From: Methanobrevibacter sp.
GTDB lineage: Archaea; Methanobacteriota; Methanobacteria; Methanobacteriales; Methanobacteriaceae
Reading direction: 5' to 3'
NCBI GenBank assembly: GCA_017434525.1
Contig: JAFRFD010000001.1
Span: forward strand, 1 to 64,000
DNA: 64,000 bases
The translations under genes were made by a program, and so were the position numbers. The number at the start of each line of letters is the position of its first letter. Position 1 is the first letter of the stretch. A model generated the notes under the pieces. That model did not search any database. It worked only from the letters and a program-made list of their open reading frames with translations, and was not told the origin of the DNA. This document shows, one piece after another, positions 1 through 7,550 of this stretch.

Positions 1-207
1 AACATATATGACCTTGCAAAAAGTGAAGTGGAATCAATCAGCTATGATCTAAAGCACATGGACGATTCGGTATATGATGATATCTGCTATGAGATAGGCC
101 AATGGGTTGTAGACATTATGAAGGAAGATAAATTTATTGAGGGGTTAAGTATAATGAACTTTGATTCAGATATAAGAAAGCCGATATGGATTGGCAAAAA
201 ACCATAA
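1..207 (+). CDS. C-terminal part of an unidentified protein (cut by window edge)
   Basis: An open frame runs from the first base to a TAA at 205-207, giving about 68 residues of a protein whose start lies outside the window. The visible part is acidic and Tyr/Asp-rich (for example ...DDSVYDDICYEIGQW...) and ends in ...IWIGKKP. No signal peptide, membrane segment or known motif is visible. I do not recognise it. It is followed at once by low-complexity DNA. Confidence 0.55.
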   Translation, partial: NIYDLAKSEVESISYDLKHMDDSVYDDICYEIGQWVVDIMKEDKFIEGLSIMNFDSDIRKPIWIGKKP

Positions 208-548
208 AAACCAAAAAACCGTGAAAACCAAAAAACTAAAAAAACCATGTAAACTTATAAAAACTTTTGTAAAAGTTTTTTTAAAAAATAGCTTACAATT
301 GTTTTCAGGTTAATTAAAGGATTATGCATTGGTTTTGGTGGTGTGGTTTTTACAAAAAAACTAAGGTTGGGGAAATGTGTGGGGCAATGTTTAAAAGTGG
401 CCCCGCTTATCCTGAAAAAATTTGGTTTTTTAAAAAATCATTTCTGTGGAACTTTTTCAAAATTCTTATTTTTTGATTTAAAGGATTTTAAGAAGTTTTT
501 AAAAAAACCATCAAAAAAGTTTACAAGAGTTTTCATGGTTTTTATGGT
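201..548. repeat. Low-complexity region bounded by a 13-bp inverted repeat
   Basis: The sequence ACCATAAAAACCA at 201-213 recurs as an exact inverse complement at 536-548. Inside the bounds are further scattered inverted matches (GTAAACTT near 250 and AAGTTTAC near 520). The left arm consists of degenerate repeats of a roughly 10-base unit (AAAACC plus A-rich spacer), mirrored by GGTTTTTAT units on the right. I see no convincing gene at 208-567: the frame open from 343 encodes a Lys/Phe-rich low-complexity stretch. This may be a decayed small mobile element or expanded simple sequence. Confidence 0.45.
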
Positions 549-567
549 TTTTATAAAACTGATTGGT

Positions 568-885
568 ATGACATCTATAAAACAACAAATAATCAAAGCC
601 AAAAAGGAAAAGCGAGAAAGGGAGGAAGAATTGTGGTTTGTGGATTACTGCAATAACTGCAAGACCGGTTTGGCTTCGCAGTGTGATGTTGCCTGCCATC
701 ATCCATGGTACTGCTGGCATGAAGGTGAATCAGCTATTGTACAGGCTGCCATTGTCCGGATTGACGAGTTTAGAAGGCTGCATGGACATGTCACATCACA
801 GATGTATTGGGATTATAAAGAATTAAGAAAAAGACAGCGCCAGTTAATATGGCAAGGCAGAAGAAAATTCTTGAGAGACAAATAG
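568..885 (+). CDS. Small Cys/His-rich protein, possible metal binder
   Basis: This encodes a 105-residue protein. The frame is open further upstream, but residues before this Met are low-complexity Lys/Phe, so I start at the ATG at 568. The N-terminus is a charged helix (KAKKEKREREEE), followed by CNNC, then C-x5-C-x2-HH and a further Cys, a pattern compatible with one zinc site. The C-terminal half is basic and helical (RKRQRQLIWQGRRKFLRDK). No family is recognised. It converges with the Fe-S gene that ends at 886. Function unknown; small phage proteins and host regulators both fit. Confidence 0.5.
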   Translation: MTSIKQQIIKAKKEKREREEELWFVDYCNNCKTGLASQCDVACHHPWYCWHEGESAIVQAAIVRIDEFRRLHGHVTSQMYWDYKELRKRQRQLIWQGRRKFLRDK

Positions 886-1695
886 CTATTTTTCAGATTT
901 CATTTTAATCCTTTTGTATTTTTCAAAAACAGCCTCATACCCTTTTTTATAAAAGGGACATGCCTTGATGCATTCAGTGCATCCTTCGCTGCAACCGATA
1001 CATAGCTCTTCTGTGAAACTTACTGTTTTTGTTTTTTTATCAAGGATTAAAGCGTCATGAGGACATGCTCTAACGCATGAGTTACAGTAGTTACAGTAGT
1101 CCGGAATCCAGTCATAAGAATCGCTTTCAGCTTTGGGAAGGTTTTTTATGTTTACCAGTATTGCAGCTATTTTCTGGTTGGGTCCGATTTCAGGACTTAT
1201 CAGCAGACCGCTTTTTCCGATTGCACCCATTCCCGCCTTTTGGGCAAGATGTGAAAAGTCTATTGTCTCTTCACGGGGATGTGCAACACTTGTTTCAAAT
1301 CCACGAAGCCTCAGATAATCTGAAATCTTATATGTCATATTTCCAAAGTCTCTGTAGAGATTATTGTTGTACTCCTGGGCTTTGGCTCCTGCACCGACAT
1401 CATGTATGCATTGGCTGATTTCATATGAAAATACGACAGCTGAGTTAAAATCAAAATCAAGACCGTGCATGAAATATTCCTTGATGCCATCAACATAAGC
1501 TATTTCCACAACACCCAATTGCTTTAAGTATATTTCAAAATCCTTGAGAAATTCTTTTGTAACAGAATCTATGGGATTTATGGGGTTTTCTATTCTTGAA
1601 GTGTCAGGAAATGATACGCCGTCGCAGCAGGAACTGGAATTGGATTTGACCAGAACATCCTGTATCAAGCCATCGAAGTTCCAGTTGTCAGCCAT
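886..1695 (-). CDS. 4Fe-4S double-cluster protein, epoxyqueuosine reductase (QueG)-like
   Basis: A soluble iron-sulfur protein of about 269 residues. The C-terminal part has two ferredoxin-type clusters: CNYCNSCVRACP, then CIGCSEGCTECIKACPF. The middle has the HLAQKAGMGAIGKSGLL segment shared with QueG-type reductases. QueG itself uses cobalamin and two clusters to reduce epoxyqueuosine, but most archaeal relatives are uncharacterised, so the substrate is unknown. Start: the ATG at 1695 overlaps the upstream stop as TGATG, which suggests translational coupling; an in-frame ATG at 1716 is the alternative. It is the last gene of the arsR operon, so it may serve metal or redox stress. A second QueG-like gene lies at 27832. 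Confidence 0.75.
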   Translation of the reverse strand: MADNWNFDGLIQDVLVKSNSSSCCDGVSFPDTSRIENPINPIDSVTKEFLKDFEIYLKQLGVVEIAYVDGIKEYFMHGLDFDFNSAVVFSYEISQCIHDVGAGAKAQEYNNNLYRDFGNMTYKISDYLRLRGFETSVAHPREETIDFSHLAQKAGMGAIGKSGLLISPEIGPNQKIAAILVNIKNLPKAESDSYDWIPDYCNYCNSCVRACPHDALILDKKTKTVSFTEELCIGCSEGCTECIKACPFYKKGYEAVFEKYKRIKMKSEK

Positions 1696-2099
1696 CAGCA
1701 ACACCCGCAGCTGCATCCGGAACCTATCTCAAAGCCGAACTTTTTAAGGAAGTATCTGTAATCGAACCTGTTCAGTGTGGCCTCATCGACAAATGATAAA
1801 ATACCTATTTCATCATCAAGTGTGAGATTCTTGAATGTGGAGAATGTTGAATCTCTTAATACATCCTCAACAGTATTTTCACCGAATTTGAATGCAATTT
1901 GGGCAAATGGAAAATCGAAATTGTTCCGATCATCTATTTTCACAGTTATTTCTTCGCCTTTAGTGAGGACTATGAGGTTGTCAGTATTGGGCAACAGCAT
2001 TGCCATTCTGGCACCGTCTTTCAGTGACTTGAATTCATCATAGTTTTTGTTTGCCCATTTTTTCCAAATTTCATTATTAAAATAATCCATTTTATTCAC
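1695..2099 (-). CDS. Conserved hypothetical with C-terminal CSCGCC tail
   Basis: A 134-residue soluble protein of mixed alpha/beta character. Its most telling feature is the C-terminus, GSGCSCGCC, a dense Cys cluster likely to bind a metal or metalloid. The remainder (for example LTKGEEITVKIDDRNN) gives no family match I can name. It overlaps the DGC gene upstream by four bases and the Fe-S gene downstream by one base, so the three are translationally coupled. Being third in an ArsR-controlled operon suggests a role in handling the metal(loid) sensed by ArsR. That is inference from context and the Cys tail only. Confidence 0.65.
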   Translation of the reverse strand: MNKMDYFNNEIWKKWANKNYDEFKSLKDGARMAMLLPNTDNLIVLTKGEEITVKIDDRNNFDFPFAQIAFKFGENTVEDVLRDSTFSTFKNLTLDDEIGILSFVDEATLNRFDYRYFLKKFGFEIGSGCSCGCC

Positions 2100-2473
2100 C
2101 CATTTATTTCTTCATTGATTTTATCTTTAATTATTTCGACACATCTTTCCCCTTCGCTGTCAAGTCTAAACGGGTCTGTGGCAAAGGCTTTGTGTTCATT
2201 CAGGACATCACCAACACCGATTGTTTTAAAAACTTTGATTCCTCTGTTGTTTAAAATCTTGTTCACGCATCCATTGTCGCATCCGTTGATTGCTATAATC
2301 GGAAATTTCCTAAGCATCTCATCGTTTTGTCCTTCAGTGTCTGCTGAGGTTGATCCCATGCAGATTGATATTATGTTAGGGTTTTCCTTTTTGCAGTCGC
2401 CTACTGCAACGCGTGACACCAGTCCGTTGGCACTCATTCCGTTGCATGAAGCCAAAGCTATCTTTTCATCCAT
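2096..2473 (-). CDS. DGC-domain putative zinc-binding protein
   Basis: About 125 residues. The sequence NGCDNGCVNKIL matches the conserved core of the DGC domain family (named for Asp-Gly-Cys; predicted zinc binding), and further Cys residues occur near the N-terminus (ASCNGMSANG) and middle (DCKKE, ICMG). I start at the ATG at 2473 because GGTGAT lies just upstream; an upstream GTG at 2485 is part of that ribosome binding site. It is the second gene of the arsR operon. The family has no established biochemical role; archaeal members often sit next to ArsR regulators. Confidence 0.7.
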   Translation of the reverse strand: MDEKIALASCNGMSANGLVSRVAVGDCKKENPNIISICMGSTSADTEGQNDEMLRKFPIIAINGCDNGCVNKILNNRGIKVFKTIGVGDVLNEHKAFATDPFRLDSEGERCVEIIKDKINEEING

Positions 2474-2484
2474 TGTTATCACCA

Positions 2485-2826
2485 CTATTTTTCAAATATT
2501 TCTTCAAGACTGTCAATGATGTTTTCATTGGCAAGTTTGTAGTAGATCCATTTTCCCTGTTTTCGAGCTGACAGCACGCCCTCCTTTTTCATCATGTTGA
2601 GATGATGGGATATTGTTGACTGGGATTTGTCTATAGCTTCAAGTATTTGACAGACGCATAATTCACCGTTTTTCAAGAGATAGATTATCTTAAGTCTTGT
2701 TGGATCTGCCAATGATTTTAACACTGCTGCATTATCTTCAAGGGTTTCATCTGAAGGTAATGTCTTGGTTAAATTTTCGACCGAAAAGCATACCTCACAG
2801 CTTTCATCAGTATTTTTAATAGTCAT
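2485..2826 (-). CDS. ArsR-family winged-helix metalloregulator
   Basis: 113 residues. The winged helix spans about residues 30-100, with LKSLADPTRLKIIYLL opening the domain, the recognition helix SQSTISHHLNMMKKEG, and the wing KQGKWIYYKL. The ELCVCQIL motif at the start of the DNA-binding helices is the CVC metal/metalloid site of classical ArsR repressors, and two more Cys lie near the N-terminus (CEVC). Such proteins repress their own operon until arsenite or a soft metal binds. A 20-bp dyad lies directly upstream of its start codon. It heads the operon with the DGC, Cys-tail and Fe-S genes. Confidence 0.88.
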   Translation of the reverse strand: MTIKNTDESCEVCFSVENLTKTLPSDETLEDNAAVLKSLADPTRLKIIYLLKNGELCVCQILEAIDKSQSTISHHLNMMKKEGVLSARKQGKWIYYKLANENIIDSLEEIFEK

Positions 2827-2843
2827 ATACTATAATATTATTT

Positions 2844-2863
2844 CGATATATTTAAATGTATCG
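2844..2863. promoter_or_regulatory. Probable ArsR operator overlapping the promoter
   Basis: A 20-bp imperfect palindrome, CGATATATTTAAATGTATCG, with a single mismatched pair. It lies 18 to 37 bases upstream of the arsR start codon, and its A/T-rich centre doubles as the likely TATA element. This size and position are typical for autoregulatory ArsR operators, where repressor binding would block TBP/TFB. Assigned by position and symmetry; binding is inferred. Confidence 0.6.
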
Positions 2864-2886
2864 ATATGTTTTATTTATAAAAATTA

Positions 2887-4296
2887 TCAAGTGGAATACC
2901 ACTTATCCACATCAACCCTTTGAGTTTGAACTTCAGAAACTATTTTTTCGTAGGCTCCTGTGAATGCAACTACACAATCATCGTGAATAGCTTCATTTGG
3001 ATATGCAGTTATTTTTTCCAGAAATTCCATAGCCCATTTTTTCGTGAACCCGGTCGAATCCTTTCCAACTAAGTAAATGCCCTTCTTTTGAATATCTGCT
3101 GAAACCCTTCTTGCACGGTCTACTTTATTCTCTCTTGAGTTACCAGTTCCTGTAGTGAACCCTCTCCTGTTTAACTCATCAATGATAAGCAATCCGAAGT
3201 TTTTGCCTGTGCTTCCGTCGAGTTCGATATACTGGACGTCTGACTTGTCACGTGCCGCAGTATTGAGGATTTCATTGATTAAGTTTCTTGACTCAAGCTG
3301 AAACTCATATGAGTCCAAGATGTAAATGTTGCCGTTTAGATCTTTAGCCAACATGACTCCAGCAGTATAATCTGGATCACTACCTTTCAATCTGTCATCA
3401 TTCAATACTTCAGTAGCTGCAAGATCCCAATATCTGATAATCCTAACTATTGGAATTTTCAAGTATTCGTCATATGAAATTATGTGGAAGTCTGATTCAT
3501 CAAATAGCTGACCTTTTACTGAAGCATACCAGTTACCGTTCATTAACTGTTCCCTTGTAACTCTATCCAATCCCATCAAGTATTCTTCATAATCTTTTCT
3601 GTCTAAATAGATGTTATCTAAATAGCTGGAGCTAATGAATCTGATTTGTGATTTATCTTGTATGTCTTCATCTATCTTTTCTATGAATCTTTCACGTACC
3701 CATTTATTCCCACGCTTACCAGGATTTGAAGATGCCATTAATTGTGTTGGAAGCTTATTGTCTTTAGTCTTACGAACCCTTGAGCGCATGTAGATATATT
3801 TGAATCTTTCCAATTGTGTCAGTTCATCAATGCCTATGAACTGATATTCCGAACCCTGATATGTGTCGAGGTCATTGATGTTTCTCAAATATCCAAAAGT
3901 CAGTGAATTTCCATTGGGAAATGTCCATGAGTGTTCGGTTCCATCCCACTTTGGTTTGATGCTTGCATTATTTTGAATTTCCTTTCGATTTAACCACTGA
4001 CTTGCCTTGTGAATTAAAGCTCCTTTACGCTTCAAGTCAGATAATGTACGTCTCAAGATGAGGGCATGGTATTCATTGGCATCATCCTGAACATAGAACA
4101 ATGCCCTCATAAGTAAACTTGTTGATTTGGAACCTCCTGCAGCACCACCAATTAAAACTTCCTTTTCTGTTGCTAATATCATTTCAGCCTGCTTTGGAAA
4201 TGGAGAGAATGGTATATATGGATTTTCATATACGCACTTCTGTAAAATAGCTTTATCTTTAGCACTGAGATAGAATTCATCTTTTTCATTGTACAT
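2887..4296 (-). CDS. terL: Terminase large subunit
   Basis: 469 residues; the DNA-packaging motor ATPase and nuclease of a tailed-type dsDNA virus. The ATPase domain has Walker A GGAAGGSKS (residues 50-58) and Walker B FIGIDE (153-158). The C-terminal RNase H-like nuclease shows the acidic residues expected: D291 in YWDLAAT, D360 in IELDGS, and HDD at 438-440. Length is normal and the gene appears intact. It overlaps terS by 11 bases. It is the leftmost virion gene and ends 60 bases from the arsR start codon, so the element's left edge should lie close by. Confidence 0.93.
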   Translation of the reverse strand: MYNEKDEFYLSAKDKAILQKCVYENPYIPFSPFPKQAEMILATEKEVLIGGAAGGSKSTSLLMRALFYVQDDANEYHALILRRTLSDLKRKGALIHKASQWLNRKEIQNNASIKPKWDGTEHSWTFPNGNSLTFGYLRNINDLDTYQGSEYQFIGIDELTQLERFKYIYMRSRVRKTKDNKLPTQLMASSNPGKRGNKWVRERFIEKIDEDIQDKSQIRFISSSYLDNIYLDRKDYEEYLMGLDRVTREQLMNGNWYASVKGQLFDESDFHIISYDEYLKIPIVRIIRYWDLAATEVLNDDRLKGSDPDYTAGVMLAKDLNGNIYILDSYEFQLESRNLINEILNTAARDKSDVQYIELDGSTGKNFGLLIIDELNRRGFTTGTGNSRENKVDRARRVSADIQKKGIYLVGKDSTGFTKKWAMEFLEKITAYPNEAIHDDCVVAFTGAYEKIVSEVQTQRVDVDKWYST

Positions 4297-5098
4297 TGTT
4301 ATCGTCTATTTGTTTTGCAAGGATTTCTATTTCATTCATGATATCCTTTTGTGATATTTCAATTTTCTTATCTTCCAGTTCAAGAACCCTATTTTTGAAT
4401 AACCTGTCCATTTCATCTTTGAATAATCTGTTTTTAGCTTCAAATGCTTTAACTGATAATTCCAGATATCTGATTTTAAGTTCTGTAATGTCGATTAAAT
4501 ATCTGGCTAGACTTTTTTCATTGGCATTGTATCTTACTTCTTGGTCCAGTTTTTCAAAATCAATTTCAAGGCCAACTGCATTTTTAGTTATCTTATCCAA
4601 GTTTTCCAAACCTGTTTTAATGTCTGTGACCTGCTGTTGGAGAATTGAATCAATAGCTAAATCTATATTGTCTTCATAAACATTATTGTCTGTAATTTGT
4701 TTTTGTGTTATTGCTCTGTTTGTTAATGCATCCTTTTGTCTGGCTCTTGGATCTTTATCATTATCTGTTAAATGATATTTCTTTTTGAATCTGGAAAATG
4801 TTGCTCTGCTTACTTCAAATTTGTGTTCCTCATCCAGCCATCTTCTGACACTTTCATCTGTTGCTCCTGAAGTCTTCATTACCTGAATTTCATCTAAGAG
4901 TGTTTCCAGGAAATCTCCTTTGGTTATTTTTAATCCTGCTTTGAATTCCTTGAATGTTGTAAGTGAAACTTCACGGCCATATTTTGTCTTGAGCAAATCT
5001 ATGATTTCCTTGTTGCTCATTGCCTTCTTGCAGCAGTTGATTATTTCCTGTTCGTGCTGTTCTAAAAAATAATGTATATCTGAATTTACTCGACTCAT
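4286..5098 (-). CDS. terS: Probable terminase small subunit
   Basis: 270 residues. The N-terminal half contains two helix-turn-helix-like segments: NKEIIDLLKTKYGREVSLTT near residue 30 and a second, ATDESVRRWLDEEHKFEVSR, near residue 75. Both end in a basic helix, as expected for recognition of viral packaging sites. The C-terminal half is helical and charged, suited to oligomerisation. The identification rests mainly on position directly upstream of and overlapping terL, plus the HTH content. It is longer than many TerS proteins. A leftward unit with the two small genes before it is likely. Confidence 0.75.
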   Translation of the reverse strand: MSRVNSDIHYFLEQHEQEIINCCKKAMSNKEIIDLLKTKYGREVSLTTFKEFKAGLKITKGDFLETLLDEIQVMKTSGATDESVRRWLDEEHKFEVSRATFSRFKKKYHLTDNDKDPRARQKDALTNRAITQKQITDNNVYEDNIDLAIDSILQQQVTDIKTGLENLDKITKNAVGLEIDFEKLDQEVRYNANEKSLARYLIDITELKIRYLELSVKAFEAKNRLFKDEMDRLFKNRVLELEDKKIEISQKDIMNEIEILAKQIDDNNVQ

Positions 5099-5111
5099 GG
5101 TGATGGTTCTC

Positions 5112-5360
5112 CTATAAATCTCTTAATTCTCTTTCGAGTTCCTGTTTTCTAGCTTCGATGAGTCTGTACTCAGTCTGTTTCATTGTTTTTTGATAATTGG
5201 GATTGTTATGTATTAGTGTTATTGTATCTTCTGCATCGCCAATAGCTATTAGCATTGCTCCAAGTTCGTATGCGTCTTTGTGTGTAAAACTAGATTCTTC
5301 TACTATTTTTTTGAGTGTTATTTCAACTCTTGCGCTGATGTTGGTTTTTTCTAGTGACAT
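5112..5360 (-). CDS. Small viral protein, paralogue of the 5498-5695 product
   Basis: 82 residues, helical, no membrane segment. It shares an ordered pattern with the next gene upstream: a KK-I-x-ES stretch, then FTHKDAYELGAMLIAIG against YTYRDALEVSAYLIEVG, and a closing ELERELRDL against DLQKELDEMG. The two are therefore duplicated small proteins placed just upstream of terS. No recognisable ribosome binding site precedes the ATG; a T/A-rich promoter-like stretch lies immediately upstream. Function unknown. Confidence 0.6.
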   Translation of the reverse strand: MSLEKTNISARVEITLKKIVEESSFTHKDAYELGAMLIAIGDAEDTITLIHNNPNYQKTMKQTEYRLIEARKQELERELRDL

Positions 5361-5497
5361 AATACATATATTTATTATATATTATATATAAAATTTTATT
5401 ATAAAAAAAATATAAAAGTAATAATAAATATTACTTTCACTTATGAAAAACCGTTTCTTTTGAAGAGTTATATACGTGAGATACATTTTTTGAAGTT

Positions 5498-5695
5498 TTA
5501 TTCTTCGTCACCCATTTCGTCAAGTTCCTTTTGAAGGTCATGGATTTGCATTTCCTTATAAAACCTTTCGAACTTGCCGACTTCAATGAGATAAGCTGAA
5601 ACTTCAAGAGCATCTCTATAGGTATAATTTGACTCTTTGATAATTTGCTTTTTGTCTTCATCCATGTAGGATGATGTATTATTAATATTGGCCAT
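5498..5695 (-). CDS. Small viral protein, paralogue of the 5112-5360 product
   Basis: 65 residues, acidic at the C-terminus (ELDEMGDEE) and predicted helical. The segment ESNYTYRDALEVSAYLIEVG aligns with the neighbouring 82-residue protein. A weak AGGTTG lies upstream of the ATG. The 136 bases separating it from its paralogue are A/T-rich with no gene. The position beside terS suggests a packaging or early morphogenesis accessory role, but nothing in the sequence proves it. Confidence 0.55.
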   Translation of the reverse strand: MANINNTSSYMDEDKKQIIKESNYTYRDALEVSAYLIEVGKFERFYKEMQIHDLQKELDEMGDEE

Positions 5696-5818
5696 AGCTA
5701 TTACAACCTGTATATAATAATTAATATAATATTTTATTATTCAAATTATATAAAATTATCATTAACAAGTTCATGGTCAATGTTTCAAAAATAATAATTA
5801 AACGTTTAAATATATTGA

Positions 5819-5886
5819 GTTGAATTGATTATGGAGTTTTTTAGAAAAAAAGTTGAATAACGAGCTGATCTCCATAATAATTCAAC
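5819..5886. repeat. Inverted repeat (17-18 base arms) in a gene-free stretch
   Basis: The arm GTTGAATTGATTATGGAG at 5819-5836 is matched by the inverse complement of 5870-5886, with one unpaired base. The intervening 33 bases are A/T-rich. This lies in the 527-base gene-free stretch 5696-6222, which otherwise holds the repeat element at 6102-6205 and no convincing coding sequence. It could be a transcription stop for neighbouring units, a protein-binding site or a remnant of an inserted element. Confidence 0.5.
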
Positions 5887-6101
5887 TGCCTCACCAATAT
5901 CTATCCACCCAAATATTTTTGAGTGGTAATAATTAATCTTGTTTTAAAGATATTTAAAGAAAGTGCGAGAGCATTTGATGACTATTCTTTATACTATCAT
6001 CAATACTGATTTTGGATTATTTCATAGTCCATGTTTCCAACAAGATACGGTTGAAATACTTAATAGCTACTTTTTTAGATTTGATTAAATTATATATCTT
6101 T

Positions 6102-6205
6102 AACATTAACGGAAGGGTTTTCGAATATCAAATAGGATTTAGAATTGTGATATATGCAATAGTTTGAAAAACAATTGTTAACCTATAATTGGACATGTTA
6201 ATGTT
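6102..6205. repeat. Repeat element A: ~100 bp with 9-bp terminal inverted repeats
   Basis: It begins AACATTAAC (6102-6110) and ends with its exact inverse complement GTTAATGTT (6197-6205). Its left half closely matches element B at 7296 (shared CATTAACGGAAG, GAATATCAAAT, GATATAT). It sits just downstream of the 311-residue gene at 6223-7158, so that gene lies between copies A and B. No coding capacity. It resembles a MITE or a recombination site. Confidence 0.7.
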
Positions 6206-6222
6206 CAGACATTATGAATTAA

Positions 6223-7158
6223 TTAAATATGTTCGTACTGCAAACCTGTTTTTTCTATCTTGTCCATAATTATATCAACAAGGCATTTTTCTTTTGTTCT
6301 GAAATGAATCAATTCTTCATTGGAAAATCCAATATAGAATAAGTAATAATCATCTTCCTGATCCACCTTAAAATATCTAAAATCTTTGTATTTATGATAG
6401 ATATAAGGGCGTTTAATTATAATTCTGTCTTCTTTAATTTCTATTTGAGTTTTAACCCATTTCATTTCTTCTTTTGCTTCAGCCAGAAGTACGCCAGTTG
6501 CTAAAAATAGAGCTGCACTTGCAAGTGCAGTATTTGATTTGACATTAGTAAATATTTCAATATCTACTTTAGATTTGAAAGGGATTTCCTTTTTAATGGA
6601 CTTATTTTCTTTAACATGACTTTGTGCATCGGATGAATCTTCTTCATATAATTTCTTTAATCTTTCAGCAGATTGATTGATTTTAGTTGATGAACTACTT
6701 TTACGTTTGGGTCCGAATTTAACTATTTCTTCTGGTTTCTTTTTCATATAATCCTTAGGAAGAGGAGTAATATTTTTATGATTTTCATAAGATGGATTAT
6801 TATTTAAATCTTCACGTTCAATATCGTATTTCTCAGCATATTCATCTCCAAAATAATCATCCAAATCTTTCTGAACAATAAATTTAGAAGTGTCAATACC
6901 TTCTAAACTCATATCATATAAAGTATTGACATCCATTTTTAGAATTTCCATATATCTTTGGTTCATGTTAAATTCTTCAAAATTAGATTCATTAATTTCA
7001 GATTTGATTATTAATTTAATTTTATTTAAATCGATTGAAGCATGAGAATATCTTAATTTTAATCTATTTAAATAATCTTCGTTTTCAAAGAATTTATTGA
7101 CTTTTTTATTAATTTTTCTCTCATTATCCATTTCATGAACTTTATCGAAAAGACCCAT
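6223..7158 (-). CDS. Unidentified protein with membrane hairpin and PH-like C-terminus
   Basis: 311 residues. The N-terminal ~150 residues are charged and helical. A linker rich in Ser/Lys follows (KRKSSSSTKINQSAERLKK), then a hydrophobic stretch at about 208-230 (ALASAALFLATGVLLAEA), then a C-terminal domain of alternating strands (IEIKEDRIIIKRPYIYHKYK...) resembling a PH-like fold. GTGATACT just upstream of the ATG is a good ribosome binding site. The gene stands alone, flanked by repeat elements A and B, so it looks like an acquired cassette. A defence or membrane-sensing role is possible but unsupported. Confidence 0.6.
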   Translation of the reverse strand: MGLFDKVHEMDNERKINKKVNKFFENEDYLNRLKLRYSHASIDLNKIKLIIKSEINESNFEEFNMNQRYMEILKMDVNTLYDMSLEGIDTSKFIVQKDLDDYFGDEYAEKYDIEREDLNNNPSYENHKNITPLPKDYMKKKPEEIVKFGPKRKSSSSTKINQSAERLKKLYEEDSSDAQSHVKENKSIKKEIPFKSKVDIEIFTNVKSNTALASAALFLATGVLLAEAKEEMKWVKTQIEIKEDRIIIKRPYIYHKYKDFRYFKVDQEDDYYLFYIGFSNEELIHFRTKEKCLVDIIMDKIEKTGLQYEHI

Positions 7159-7295
7159 AGTATCACTGATTCATATACTATTTAATAATATATCATCCCA
7201 TATTTTTAATAGTTTCATTCCTATTAAATTATGGATGTTACCCTTAATTAAATTGAATGTATTATTTTCACCCCAATGTTAGGAGCACTCTTTTG

Positions 7296-7401
7296 ACATT
7301 AACGGAAGTGTTTTGGAATATCAAATGTGATTTTAAACTGCGATATATATGAAATCATTCTAAAAGTTAGATTCCAATAGAGAAAAGCTAAACGTTAATG
7401 T
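7296..7401. repeat. Repeat element B: ~106 bp with 9-bp terminal inverted repeats
   Basis: It begins ACATTAACG (7296-7304) and ends CGTTAATGT (7393-7401), an exact inverse pair. The left half is nearly the same as element A; the right half diverges. It lies in the 392-base space between the divergent 311-residue gene and the GmrSD-like gene, so it is the shared border of two cargo units. The rest of 7159-7550 holds only A/T-rich promoter DNA. Confidence 0.72.
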
Positions 7402-7504
7402 TATTTATTTTATGACAGTTAAATTCCGGATTTTATTATAAATACATCCATTTCAAAACATTATTCCTAATTTTTCAAAAATAATATTTTAAATAGCTTA
7501 ATCG

Positions 7505-7514
7505 TATATAAATA
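7505..7514 (+). promoter_or_regulatory. TATA element for the GmrSD-like gene
   Basis: TATATAAATA stands 37-46 bases before the ATG at 7551, a usual distance for an archaeal TATA box plus a short leader. A purine-rich GAAAGGG ribosome binding site follows at about 7538-7544. Assigned by match to the archaeal consensus and spacing. Confidence 0.5.
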
Positions 7515-7550
7515 TACATAACTTATTATTAACATGAGAAAGGGTTCAAT

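Noticed and set aside
343-567. Upstream extension of the Cys-rich protein to a GTG at 343
   Set aside because: The added 75 residues are Lys/Phe-rich low-complexity sequence overlapping the inverted repeat region and lack a ribosome binding site.
5437-5661. Leftward frame overlapping the small terminase-upstream gene
   Set aside because: It is in another frame of the real paralogous gene at 5498-5695, is Lys/Ser-rich, and has no homologous pattern.
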